Of a stretch of DNA of 42,070 nt, positions 17,589 to 24,867 are shown one piece after another (positions within the stretch are counted from its first letter, which is position 1; every line of letters begins with the position of its first letter). The position numbers were made by a program, and so were the translations under genes. Location: positions 1 through 42,070 of the forward strand of contig WRFS01000016.1 in assembly GCA_009778695.1 (NCBI GenBank), in the 5' to 3' direction. The notes below the pieces were generated by a model. It saw nothing but the letters and a program-made list of their open reading frames with translations. It was not told the DNA's origin and did no database searches. This DNA is from Oscillospiraceae bacterium. Its GTDB lineage: Bacteria; Bacillota; Clostridia; TANB77; CAG-508.

Positions 17589-17966
17589 TCATCGGGTGTC
17601 ATTTTTGGGTTCACCACCAGTATTTTTGAAAGTACCCATCATACCAGCAATATTCAAAAATTGAATATATTGTTCTATTTTAGATTTTCGGCTATCTTTT
17701 AAATATGGCTTTAAAGATGATAATAGACTAGAACTAGGATTGCTCTTAGAATTCATACCATTCATCATACTAGTCATTTTTAAAAGTAAAGCTGGATCTA
17801 TCCCATTAAGATTAATAGAAGAAGATACGTCTTGTGCTTCTTCTTTTTGGGGAAGGCTTTGGTTATTAGTTTGTAAATTATTTATTACTTCTTTTAAATT
17901 TTCTGGGATGCCATCTTTTTCAATTAATTCAGAAAATTGTTTAACAAGATTAGACATATCCTCCAT
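17589..17966 (-). CDS. Small hypothetical protein, Ser/Asn-rich
   Basis: 125 residues after AAGGAG. No signal peptide or membrane segment. It begins with helices (MSNLVKQFSELIEKDGIPENL), has a polar Gln/Ser middle, and ends with a conserved-looking core LLKMTSMMNG...LLSSLKPYLKDSRKSKIEQYI. It resembles small uncharacterised proteins of Clostridia, but I cannot name the family. It follows the 43-residue gene at 18116 by 18 bases, so the two form a minus-strand pair within the otherwise plus-strand surface cluster. Confidence 0.65.
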   Translation of the reverse strand: MEDMSNLVKQFSELIEKDGIPENLKEVINNLQTNNQSLPQKEEAQDVSSSINLNGIDPALLLKMTSMMNGMNSKSNPSSSLLSSLKPYLKDSRKSKIEQYIQFLNIAGMMGTFKNTGGEPKNDTR

Positions 17967-17984
17967 AATCCATAACTCCTTTTT

Positions 17985-18116
17985 TTATTCATCTTTTATA
18001 TCTTTTATATCTTTTGTATTTAACAAATTACTCGCCTTTAAGAGATATTCTTGCAAATCTTTTTTATCCATCTTAGATAAATTATTCATTAATTTTGTTA
18101 AGTCCTCAGTATTCAA
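17985..18116 (-). CDS. Very small hypothetical protein (43 residues)
   Basis: From TTG 18116, preceded by GGAGGG at good spacing. The open frame runs further upstream, but those residues cross the likely promoter region and have no ribosome site. The product is highly charged and helical: NTEDLTKLMNNLSKMDKKDL, then EYLLKASNLLNTKDIKDIKDE. It is probably a partner of the 125-residue protein encoded next to it. Function unknown. Confidence 0.55.
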   Translation of the reverse strand: MNTEDLTKLMNNLSKMDKKDLQEYLLKASNLLNTKDIKDIKDE

Positions 18117-18212
18117 AGGAATCCCTCCTATTACAATATATGTATAATATATTATAATATTAAAATAAATTATTAATGTTACAGTTCTATCAGGATTTAA
18201 CAAAAACTTCTA

Positions 18213-18241
18213 TTGACTATAAAGTAAATTATGTGTAAAAT
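18213..18241 (+). promoter_or_regulatory. Promoter of the dockerin protein gene
   Basis: TTGACT at 18213-18218, a 17-base spacer and TAAAAT at 18236-18241. An ATG at 18231 lies within this promoter, which rules it out and fixes the start at 18267. Confidence 0.75.
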
Positions 18242-18266
18242 ATACAATATGGAGGTTTATGTTAAA

Positions 18267-18794
18267 ATGAGCAGAAAAAAATTGTTAATTGCTATAATGA
18301 TAGGAGTATTTCTAGTTGTAATTTTCAATTTATGTACAACGAGAATTATTGCCGCTGATGCTCAAGAGATAACATCTAATGCCTATACTATTATGGCGGG
18401 AAAAAATTCATTAGATGAAGATGTAACATATATAACAAAAGTAACACCAGACACTACTGTTTCAACATTTAAATCAAATATTCAAACGAGTTCTACGATG
18501 CAAATATATGATTTATCGGATGAAGCAGTTACGGCAGATGATGCTACTATTGCTACGGGGATGAGTTTAAAAATGGGAGATGATACGCAATATGTGATAG
18601 TAGTAACAGCTGATATAAATGCGGATGGAAAACTTACTATAGCAGATGTATCTAGATTAAAGGTTTATATGGTGGGACTTACAACCCTAGATGATGCTGA
18701 AATGAAGGCGGCAGACATAAATTATGATGGGAATGTGACGGCTGTAGATTTATCGGCAGCAAAACAGTTGGTAACAGGTCTATTACAGTTCTAA
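18267..18794 (+). CDS. Secreted dockerin-type protein
   Basis: 175 residues from the ATG at 18267 (GGAGG at 18251-18255; transcription should begin near 18248). A signal peptide ends near IIAAD (about 30). A module of about 75 residues follows (YTIMAGKNSLDEDVTYITKV to LKMGDDTQYVIVV). The last 60 residues are a type I dockerin with two calcium loops: DINADGKLTIAD then SRLKVYM, and DINYDGNVTAVD then SAAKQLV, with Asp/Asn at loop positions 1, 3, 5 and 12. A dockerin should plug into a cohesin. The same module plus dockerin ends the papain-like peptidase just downstream, so this protein looks like its tail without a catalytic domain, perhaps a spacer or competitor. Confidence 0.85.
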   Translation: MSRKKLLIAIMIGVFLVVIFNLCTTRIIAADAQEITSNAYTIMAGKNSLDEDVTYITKVTPDTTVSTFKSNIQTSSTMQIYDLSDEAVTADDATIATGMSLKMGDDTQYVIVVTADINADGKLTIADVSRLKVYMVGLTTLDDAEMKAADINYDGNVTAVDLSAAKQLVTGLLQF

Positions 18795-18811
18795 TGGAAT
18801 TAGAACAAAGT

Positions 18812-18943
18812 AGAGGGCGTCCTAGAATTGTCATCCTGAACCACTTCTTACAAAGCCTTGCTATGAAGGATCTCATATTTCGAGAGATTCTTCGCAAGTA
18901 AAATCTTCGTAGAAAGACTCAGAATGACATTGCAGGATACTCT
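18812..18943. repeat. Dispersed inverted-repeat element, copy 2
   Basis: Inverted copy of the element at 4138-4271, about 90% identical by eye, with the same AGAGGGCGTCCTAGAATTGTC end and an AGAGTATCCTGCAATGTC end on the other strand. It lies between the dockerin gene and the peptidase gene and carries no gene. Confidence 0.85.
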
Positions 18944-18995
18944 CGGACGTCTTTCTAATTACATTAATCAATAAATAGGAAAGGAAAGGGGATTT

Positions 18996-20786
18996 ATGAA
19001 AAGAATAGAAATTAGACTAACAACGATTATATTAGTGTTAGCCTGTGTTGTAGCTTTGAATTTTGGAATAAAAATCTTCGTTAATCCCTTATCTAGCATA
19101 AAAACAGGAGTAGTACAAACTAGTTTTTCAACTATTGAAAAAAGCACAATAGATGCAACGCAAATTAGTAAATTTGATTTAAGAGATGAAATTAATATAA
19201 ATTTGAAAAATCAAAGCGATTCGGATCAGTGCTGGCTATTAGCGATGTCAACAGTGTTCGAAACTAATTTAAGTTTAAAAAATGGGGAAAATACAGAAAT
19301 ATCTTCAAGACATATGGATTACGGAAGTTCAATTAGTTTTAGCGATTTAGTAGACAAATCAAATAGAGCAAATAGAGAAGTTAATACAGGAGGGACGGCA
19401 GAACTTGCGTTAGCATATATGACAAATGGGACAGGCCCAGTTTTAGAAAGTCAAATGCCTTCATCCAATAATTTTGAAGACATGAAATTATCGGATTTTA
19501 TAAAGCAACAAGCGGTTTATAGCGTAAATGACTGGATTCAAATTCCAAGTATTTATAAGCAAAGAAGTGGGAATGAAATTACTTATGCAGATGAAAATGG
19601 AAAGGCATATACAGAAGAACAGGTTACCAATATTAGGAATGAAATTAAGCAGCAAATAGTTGAAAATGGTGCAGTATATGCTCCGACGTATGCGGCGAAA
19701 TTTGACAATGTATATAATCTTTCTAAACATGCATATTATGCAACTAATGCAAATGTAGGGAATGTAGAAGCGGATCATGCAATAGCAATTATAGGTTGGG
19801 ACGATAATTTTTCAAAGAATAATTTTAAAGGGCCAACAAAACCTTTAAATGATGGGGCTTATTTAGTACAAGGTTCATGGGGAAATAATCCAGAGTTAGA
19901 TAGTGGTACATATTATATTTCATATGAAGATATGTTTATAGAGCAAGAATTATTTGGAATAATAAACGTTGGTAAGGTAGATTACAGTAATATATATCAA
20001 TACGATAATTTGGGGGCCAATCAGTATTTACAAGGCAGTTTTTTTGATACATTGTATGGGGCAAATGTTTTTAAGAGGCAAAATTTGGAAGATGAATATT
20101 TGACTTCCGTAGGGATATCAACTTGTTGTAATATGAAATATAACATATACATAAATAGTCAAGATGGAACAATAAGTTCAAGCAAATTAATAAAAGTACC
20201 AACTAAGGATGAAATATTATCTCCTGGATATCATAGAATATATTTTGATACACCTGTAAAATTGACAGGAGACAGTTTTGCGGTTGTTGTAGAATATATA
20301 GGCGTAAATGGAGAAAATGTTTCTATTGCTTCCGAAAGTAATAATTTACCAATGTATGAAAATGTGACATCTAATGCTGGGCAAAGCTATATTGGGTATG
20401 CAATGGATTTTATGACAGATATAAATAAGGACTTTAAAAATACTAATATATGTATAAAAGCTTTTACTAAAATAGCAACAGCAAGTACAGATGGGACAGT
20501 CTCTTCCAAGTTATATACAATAGATGAGAATAAAAACATATCGCAAATTAATTTAGGGACGTCAATTAATACGTTAGAGGAAAACTTAGAAATAAATGAC
20601 AATTATAGTATATTAAAAAATGGAGAAGAAATAACAGACGGAAATGCACTTGTAGGAACGGGTATGCAAATTAAGACAGGTGATTCCATATACAATTTGA
20701 TAGTTGCAACAGATTTAACTGGTGACGGAAAATTAACAATACTAGATGTTTCTATGTGCAAAATGGAATTAGTGGGGTTAGTTTAA
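18996..20786 (+). CDS. Papain-like (C1) peptidase with cut dockerin
   Basis: 596 residues. An N-terminal hydrophobic segment (about 9-28) exports or anchors it. The C1 domain has DLRDEININLKNQSDSDQCW with catalytic Cys79, and EADHAIAIIGWDDN with His261. The segment that usually reads NSWG is QGSWGNN, so the normal Asn is Gly. A lectin-like beta domain typical of clostridial C1 peptidases follows (SNIYQYDNLGANQYLQG onward). Then comes the module shared with the 18267 protein and the first dockerin loop (DLTGDGKLTILD). A TAA at 20784-20786 cuts the dockerin. The second loop continues in the same frame to 20888. Probable surface peptidase recruited through cohesin. Confidence 0.82.
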   Translation: MKRIEIRLTTIILVLACVVALNFGIKIFVNPLSSIKTGVVQTSFSTIEKSTIDATQISKFDLRDEININLKNQSDSDQCWLLAMSTVFETNLSLKNGENTEISSRHMDYGSSISFSDLVDKSNRANREVNTGGTAELALAYMTNGTGPVLESQMPSSNNFEDMKLSDFIKQQAVYSVNDWIQIPSIYKQRSGNEITYADENGKAYTEEQVTNIRNEIKQQIVENGAVYAPTYAAKFDNVYNLSKHAYYATNANVGNVEADHAIAIIGWDDNFSKNNFKGPTKPLNDGAYLVQGSWGNNPELDSGTYYISYEDMFIEQELFGIINVGKVDYSNIYQYDNLGANQYLQGSFFDTLYGANVFKRQNLEDEYLTSVGISTCCNMKYNIYINSQDGTISSSKLIKVPTKDEILSPGYHRIYFDTPVKLTGDSFAVVVEYIGVNGENVSIASESNNLPMYENVTSNAGQSYIGYAMDFMTDINKDFKNTNICIKAFTKIATASTDGTVSSKLYTIDENKNISQINLGTSINTLEENLEINDNYSILKNGEEITDGNALVGTGMQIKTGDSIYNLIVATDLTGDGKLTILDVSMCKMELVGLV

Positions 20787-20888
20787 TTAGGACCACTAGA
20801 GTTAAAGGCAGCGGATATGAATGGTGATGGAAATATAACAATTTATGATTTATCAAAGTTAAAAGAAAAGATTATACAGTTGGAATAA
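20787..20888 (+). other. Second half of the peptidase dockerin, behind an in-frame stop
   Basis: Directly after the TAA at 20784-20786, in the same frame, 33 codons read LGPLELKAADMNGDGNITIY and DLSKLKEKIIQLE before the next TAA. This matches the second calcium loop of the 18267 dockerin (TLDDAEMKAADINYDGN). Either a fresh nonsense mutation (for example CAA to TAA) has cut the dockerin in half, or the stop is sometimes read through. Confidence 0.8.
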
Positions 20889-20938
20889 TACAATTTTGTT
20901 ATAATTGATGAAATTCCAGTGATTAAACTATTACACTA

Positions 20939-20967
20939 TTGCAAATTAAAGAACAAAAGTATATAAT
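20939..20967 (+). promoter_or_regulatory. Promoter of the SRP RNA
   Basis: TTGCAA at 20939-20944, a 17-base spacer and TATAAT at 20962-20967. Transcription would start near 20974, about 80 bases before the SRP stem. The primary RNA therefore has either a 5' leader or an Alu-like 5' domain. Confidence 0.75.
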
Positions 20968-21053
20968 AAGTAAAGTAATGCTTCGCAGATTATGATAGTT
21001 CTCTGTTAAAAATAGTCAAAGAACGGAGTTTTAGTAACAAGCGAAGTAAGAAG

Positions 21054-21170
21054 GACACCCATTAATAGAGGGTATACTTCAATAAAATCCTATGAACCTC
21101 GTCAGGTTCGAGAGAAAGCAGCGATAAGTAGGTAATTTTGTGTGGGGTCTACCTTCTATTAAAGGGTGTC
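21054..21170 (+). ncRNA. ffs: Signal recognition particle RNA (4.5S/scRNA type)
   Basis: The domain IV hairpin is clear. GTCAGGTTCGAGAGAAAGCAG aligns with the usual GTCAGGTCCGGAAGGAAGCAG, with a GNRA tetraloop (GAGA) and the symmetric-loop bases kept. The ends close a long helix: GACACCCATTAATAGAGGGT (from 21054) pairs with ACCTTCTATTAAAGGGTGTC (to 21170). The RNA binds Ffh for co-translational membrane targeting. Its place before dnaX is the standard one in Firmicutes. The ends given are those of the helix. The transcript may start near 20974, and CTTCGC...GCGAAG in that part could close an extra 5' domain. Confidence 0.85.
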
Positions 21171-21215
21171 TGTTTCAATAAATTTCAGATACATTGTGTC
21201 GTTTAATGTTACAAG

Positions 21216-21401
21216 CAATGCTGTCAACTTAACAGATAATGATACAGCCTGCGTCATTCTGAGCCCTACTTCAGAGGCTATCCTACGAAGAATCTTTATT
21301 GAAATAGTAGATTCTTCGCAAGTTAGGCTCTGTAGAAGGTCTCAGAATGACATCTGCAAAGCATTGATACTCTACGGATACCGCTTAAGTTGACAGCATT
21401 G
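21216..21401. mobile_element. MITE-like insertion with 17-bp inverted ends and 10-bp target duplication
   Basis: Perfect terminal inverted repeats CAATGCTGTCAACTTAA bound 186 bp and are flanked on both sides by ATGTTACAAG (21206-21215 and 21402-21411). This is what a transposition event leaves. The inside carries the GTCATTCTGAG...CGAAGAATCT...AGATTCTTCG...CTCAGAATGACA fold related to the 4138 and 18812 elements, but its ends differ. There is no transposase gene, so a helper would have to act from elsewhere. Confidence 0.85.
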
Positions 21402-21411
21402 ATGTTACAAG

Positions 21412-21475
21412 TTAACTTTAGCCTATACTATACTTCAAAGGCTACTTTGCTGAAAACCGTTAACCAGTAACGTTA
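21412..21475. repeat. Right-end fragment of the long palindromic element
   Basis: The sequence CCTATACTATACTTCAAAG, then GCTACTTTGCTGAAAACCG and TTAACCAGTAAC, matches the right end of the element at 11708-11881. The left half and loop are missing. The 21216-21401 element lies directly next to it, so one repeat may have landed in or beside another. It forms the leader region of dnaX. Confidence 0.7.
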
Positions 21476-21497
21476 AAATTCAAGGGAGGATTGTAAG

Positions 21498-23327
21498 TTG
21501 ATATATACAGCTTTATACAGAAAATTTAGACCGACTCAGTTTAAAGAAATGGTTGGTCAAGAACATATTACTAAAACTATAAAGAATCAAATTATGGCAA
21601 ATAGAGTTGGACATGCATACTTGTTTAGCGGAAGCAGAGGAACTGGAAAAACTTCAGCTGCAAAAATTTTGGCAAGAGCAGTAAATTGTTTAGATTTGCA
21701 AGAAGGGGAACCATGCAACAAATGTGAAATGTGCATGGAAGCATTAAACGGAAGTTTAACGGACATTGTAGAAATGGATGCAGCTTCGAATAATAGCGTA
21801 GAAGATGTTAGAGATATTAGAGAGACGGTTAATTTTTTGCCAGCCAAAGCAAAGTACAGAGTGTATATTATTGATGAAGTACATATGCTTTCAACGGGGG
21901 CATTTAATGCACTGTTAAAGACTTTAGAAGAACCACCAGCTCATGTGAAATTTATTTTAGCAACAACAGAACCTCAAAAGTTGCCAGCAACAATATTATC
22001 AAGGTGTCAAAGATTCGATTTTAAAAGGATTTCAGTCGAAGATATAATAAAAAGATTAGAAATAATTTGTTCAAATGCTAAGATAGAAATAACTAAAGAG
22101 GCATTAAAATTAATAGCGGTGTTATCTGAAGGAGCAATGAGAGATGCTATAAGTATATTGGAGAGATGCGTTCAAGATACGGAAGCCAAGGTAACGGAAG
22201 ACAAAGTCAGAGAATTAGTTGGTATTCCAAAGCTTGTAAATATAAATAAATTAACCAAAAGCATATTAGAATATGATGTTAATGGCGCTGTAAGTATAAC
22301 AGATGAGTTGATACAAGAAGGACAAGACCTGAGCAACCTTTTATGGGAAATCACAAAATATGTTAAAGACATATTAGTATATAAGGTAGGGGTCGGCGTC
22401 CCCGACGACCCAAATCCCACACATTCAGGTACTCATACCCATTCATCTCAAAAAAATCTCGAAATATACAACAAAGAAGAATTGACAAACATTGCAGAAT
22501 TGGCAGAATTAGCGGCAAATGAAAGATTATTAAGTATAGTATATGAATTGTCGGAATTGGAAAATAGAATAAAATGGTCCAATCAAAGGCAAATAATTTT
22601 TCAAACAGGGGTTATGAAATTGTGTAATAAAGCATTATCTGGAGATATTTCTGAATTAGTAGAAAGAATAAACAAGGTAGAAACCCAGTTAAACAATACG
22701 GATATACCAGTTATAAAAAAGGAAGAAAACAAAAAATCGATTGTCAAAAGTGAAGAGGTTATAACGGTTAACAAAGAAGAAAAAACTGTGCCAATTAACA
22801 AAGAAGAAACTGTAGGGGCGAGCATTGCTCGTCCAAGCACTAAAATTGATAACGAGGAAAATGTAGGGGTGGGCTTCCATGCCCATCCAAACACTGAGAA
22901 AATAGAGGAAGCTGTAGGGGCGAGCATTGCTCGTCCAAGCACTAAAGAAGCAGAAGAAAAAGCAACCAAAACCGAGGTAAAACAAGAAGATAATAAAAAG
23001 GTAGAAAAATGGAGAGACATACTTAATAAGTTAAGGGATACTGGTAAGGTAGTATTGTATACTAATTTAATTAATACAAATGCAATAGAAATAAACGATA
23101 TGATTATAGGCATAGAATTTAAAAATGGGCTAACTTCATTTGGAAGAACTATTGTGGAAAGCCCAGGAAATATTAAAGAGTTAGAAAGATTAGTTTCCCT
23201 AGAATATGGTAAAGAAATGCGAATAAAATTACTAGATAAAGACAATAATAAAAAATCAACAGATAAAATTAATGCAGAAAGTTTGATAAGTGAGTTAGAC
23301 TTGCAAGTAAATATTATAGAAGAGTAA
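21498..23327 (+). CDS. dnaX: DNA polymerase III gamma/tau subunit
   Basis: 609 residues from TTG 21498 after GGGAGG. The clamp-loader AAA+ core is standard: Walker A SGSRGTGKTSAAK at about 44-56, a zinc site from Cys64, 73, 76 and 79, Walker B VYIIDEVHML, the SRC box ILSRCQRFDF and sensor 2. The C-terminal third is the variable tau part. It loads the sliding clamp and links the polymerase cores. Residues from about 297 and 439-481 are encoded by four small palindromic DNA repeats inserted in frame (GVGVPDDPN, GASIARPST, GVGFHAHPN, GASIARPST). They lie in the linker and tail, away from the ATPase core. ybaB and recR follow, as usual. Confidence 0.95.
   Translation: MIYTALYRKFRPTQFKEMVGQEHITKTIKNQIMANRVGHAYLFSGSRGTGKTSAAKILARAVNCLDLQEGEPCNKCEMCMEALNGSLTDIVEMDAASNNSVEDVRDIRETVNFLPAKAKYRVYIIDEVHMLSTGAFNALLKTLEEPPAHVKFILATTEPQKLPATILSRCQRFDFKRISVEDIIKRLEIICSNAKIEITKEALKLIAVLSEGAMRDAISILERCVQDTEAKVTEDKVRELVGIPKLVNINKLTKSILEYDVNGAVSITDELIQEGQDLSNLLWEITKYVKDILVYKVGVGVPDDPNPTHSGTHTHSSQKNLEIYNKEELTNIAELAELAANERLLSIVYELSELENRIKWSNQRQIIFQTGVMKLCNKALSGDISELVERINKVETQLNNTDIPVIKKEENKKSIVKSEEVITVNKEEKTVPINKEETVGASIARPSTKIDNEENVGVGFHAHPNTEKIEEAVGASIARPSTKEAEEKATKTEVKQEDNKKVEKWRDILNKLRDTGKVVLYTNLINTNAIEINDMIIGIEFKNGLTSFGRTIVESPGNIKELERLVSLEYGKEMRIKLLDKDNNKKSTDKINAESLISELDLQVNIIEE
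22386..22411 (+). repeat. GTAGGGG-type short palindrome inside dnaX, copy 1
   Basis: GTAGGGGTCGGCGTCCCCGA followed by CGACCC. It is GC-rich against an AT-rich gene, forms a short stem, and codes for GVGVPDDP in the dnaX frame. It shares the GTAGGGG head with three more copies downstream. Confidence 0.75.
22812..22942 (+). repeat. Three GTAGGGG-type palindromes in the dnaX tail
   Basis: Copies at 22812-22840, 22863-22894 and 22914-22942. The first and third are identical over about 29 bases (GTAGGGGCGAGCATTGCTCG then TCCAAGCAC). The middle one has a different stem (GGGTGGGC...GCCCATCC) with the same head and tail. All keep the dnaX frame open and add the peptides GASIARPST, GVGFHAHPN and GASIARPST. 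The changed yet still self-complementary stems are typical of dispersed REP-like palindromes. Confidence 0.85.
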
Positions 23328-23366
23328 AATTTTAAAAATCAAATAAAAAAAGAAAGGATGAGGAAA

Positions 23367-23702
23367 ATGAAAGGTGGATTTCCAGGAATGGGTGGTTTAG
23401 GAGGAATGAATCTAAACCAATTAATGAAAGAAGCAAAAAAAATGCAAGCAGATTTAGAAAAAACACAGGAGGAGTTAGCAGTACAAGAATTTGAGGCAAC
23501 AGTAGGTGGAGGTGCCGTAAGTGTTAAAGTAAGTGGTACCAAGCAATTAAAAGAAATTAAAATAAAAAAAGAAATAGTTAATCCAGAAGATGTTGAGATG
23601 TTAGAAGATTTAATTTTAACTTCAATTAATGAAGCAATGAGAAAAGTTGATGCTGCACAAAGTGATAAGATGGGTAAATACAATATTCCAGGTATGATGT
23701 AA
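23367..23702 (+). CDS. ybaB: YbaB/EbfC family nucleoid-associated protein
   Basis: 111 residues. An earlier ATG at 23358 directly touches AAAGG, so I use 23367, which has the right spacing. The sequence is typical: a Gly/Met-rich start (MKGGFPGMGGLGGMNLNQL), MKEAKKMQADLEKTQEEL forming the first helix, GGGAVSVKVSGTKQLKEIKI, and a closing helix. It forms small DNA-binding dimers. The dnaX-ybaB-recR order supports the call. Confidence 0.95.
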   Translation: MKGGFPGMGGLGGMNLNQLMKEAKKMQADLEKTQEELAVQEFEATVGGGAVSVKVSGTKQLKEIKIKKEIVNPEDVEMLEDLILTSINEAMRKVDAAQSDKMGKYNIPGMM

Positions 23703-23754
23703 AAAAGGTACATTTTTAGCATATAATAATTGGAGAAAGAAGGATTGATGAATT

Positions 23755-24060
23755 ATGAAGGATAAAGTTTATTCCGTACCAGAAATAAAACAAAAAATTA
23801 CACCGATATTAAAAAAATCAAAAGTGAGACGTGCAGTTTTATTTGGTTCGTATGCAAAAGGAAATCCAACACCAGCAAGCGATATAGATATTTATATAGA
23901 TAGTGAAGGGGTCTTAAATGGTTTTAATTTTTTTGCTGTATATGAGGTGGTGGAAAAAAAATTAAAGAAAAAAATAGATTTAATTGAAGCAATGGATGTA
24001 AAAAAGGATTCTAAAATATATAATGAAATTGTAAATCATGGAGTGATAATTTATGAGTAG
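23755..24060 (+). CDS. MNT-type nucleotidyltransferase (MntA-like antitoxin)
   Basis: 101 residues. VLFGSYAKGNPTPASDIDIYID shows the GSX10DXD motif of minimal nucleotidyltransferases, and KIDLIEAMDV supplies the third acidic residue. In HEPN/MNT systems the MNT protein modifies and silences the HEPN RNase. Here the partner overlaps its 3' end by eight bases but is truncated. The pair is wedged between ybaB and recR, which are adjacent in most genomes, so it was probably inserted. Confidence 0.85.
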   Translation: MKDKVYSVPEIKQKITPILKKSKVRRAVLFGSYAKGNPTPASDIDIYIDSEGVLNGFNFFAVYEVVEKKLKKKIDLIEAMDVKKDSKIYNEIVNHGVIIYE

Positions 24061-24238
24061 TGAAAAGGATATTATTGTAATTAATAAGATGATTAAGTAT
24101 TGTTATGATGCTATAAAATATACAAAAGGCGTATCGTATGAGGAATTTGTGGAAGATGAACGCAGTTTAGTGTTTTCTATATTTAGTTTATCTCAATTTA
24201 TAGAAAATTTAAGAGATGTATTAGAAGATATTAAGTAA
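24053..24238 (+). pseudogene. HEPN (DUF86) toxin, truncated
   Basis: 61 residues. The start is typical of DUF86 proteins (INKMIKYCYDAIKYTKGVSY, EEFVEDERSLVFSIFSLSQF, IENL), but the frame stops at about half the normal length of 110-140. The RX4-6H catalytic motif lies in the missing part, so it cannot be an active RNase of the known type. It might still bind MntA. The stop (TAA at 24236) is followed at once by the recR leader, so the 3' half is deleted and not merely out of frame. Confidence 0.7.
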
Positions 24239-24267
24239 TGTTGAATTAAAAAAGAAAGGTCAAAAAT

Positions 24268-24867
24268 ATGTCGTATTATTCGCCAACAATACAAAAATTA
24301 GTTGAAGCATTTGAAAGGCTACCAAGCATAGGACACAAAACTGCAGTTAGATTAGCATTTCACATATTGGATGCAGATGAAAAGGAAATAGAAGAATTCA
24401 CTGGTGCCATAAAAAATGCTAAAGATAATTTAAAATTTTGTTCAAAATGCTACAATATATCTGACACGGATCCGTGTCAGATTTGTGGTAATGTTAAGAG
24501 GCAACCAAATATAATTTGTGTAGTTGAAGATGTGAGAGATGTAGTAGCGATGGAAAGGACCCATGAATTTAAGGGTATGTACCATGTGTTGCATGGCTCT
24601 ATTTCACCAATGAATAGAATTGGGCCAGATGATATAAAAATAAAGGAATTATTGCAAAGAATTCAAGCAGAAAAAGTCGATGAGGTAATTCTTGCAACAA
24701 ACCCTAAAGTTGAAGGGGAAGCTACTGCAATTTATTTATCCAAGTTAATAAAGCCACTTGGCATAAAAGTAACGAGAATTGCACATGGAATTCCCGTTGG
24801 TGGTGATTTGGAATATACAGACGAAATAACTCTAATGAAGGCGTTAGAGGGTAGAAGAGAGATGTAA
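24268..24867 (+). CDS. recR: Recombination protein RecR
   Basis: 199 residues, full length. A helix-hairpin-helix ([20 protein letters not shown]), a four-Cys zinc site ([19 protein letters not shown]) and a Toprim domain ([14 protein letters not shown], then [20 protein letters not shown] and [15 protein letters not shown]) are present. RecR acts with RecO and RecF to load RecA at gaps. AGAAAGG precedes the ATG. Its last 24 bases overlap the end of the convergent glycosyltransferase gene. Confidence 0.96.
   Translation: MSYYSPTIQKLVEAFERLPSIGHKTAVRLAFHILDADEKEIEEFTGAIKNAKDNLKFCSKCYNISDTDPCQICGNVKRQPNIICVVEDVRDVVAMERTHEFKGMYHVLHGSISPMNRIGPDDIKIKELLQRIQAEKVDEVILATNPKVEGEATAIYLSKLIKPLGIKVTRIAHGIPVGGDLEYTDEITLMKALEGRREM

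Noticed and set aside
17446..17702. Two overlapping plus-strand open frames behind the 16992 gene
   Set aside because: Both run into the antisense strand of the better supported gene at 17589-17966, lack clear ribosome sites, and have compositions typical of antisense reading.
20784..20786. TAA as a reassigned sense codon
   Set aside because: TAA ends many genes in the window correctly (for example recR, mreC, prfA neighbours), so the stop in the dockerin is not a code change.
22601..23245. Long minus-strand open frame inside dnaX
   Set aside because: It is antisense of the dnaX tail, has no ribosome site, and its Ser/Leu-rich composition is what antisense reading of a Lys/Glu-rich AT-rich gene gives.
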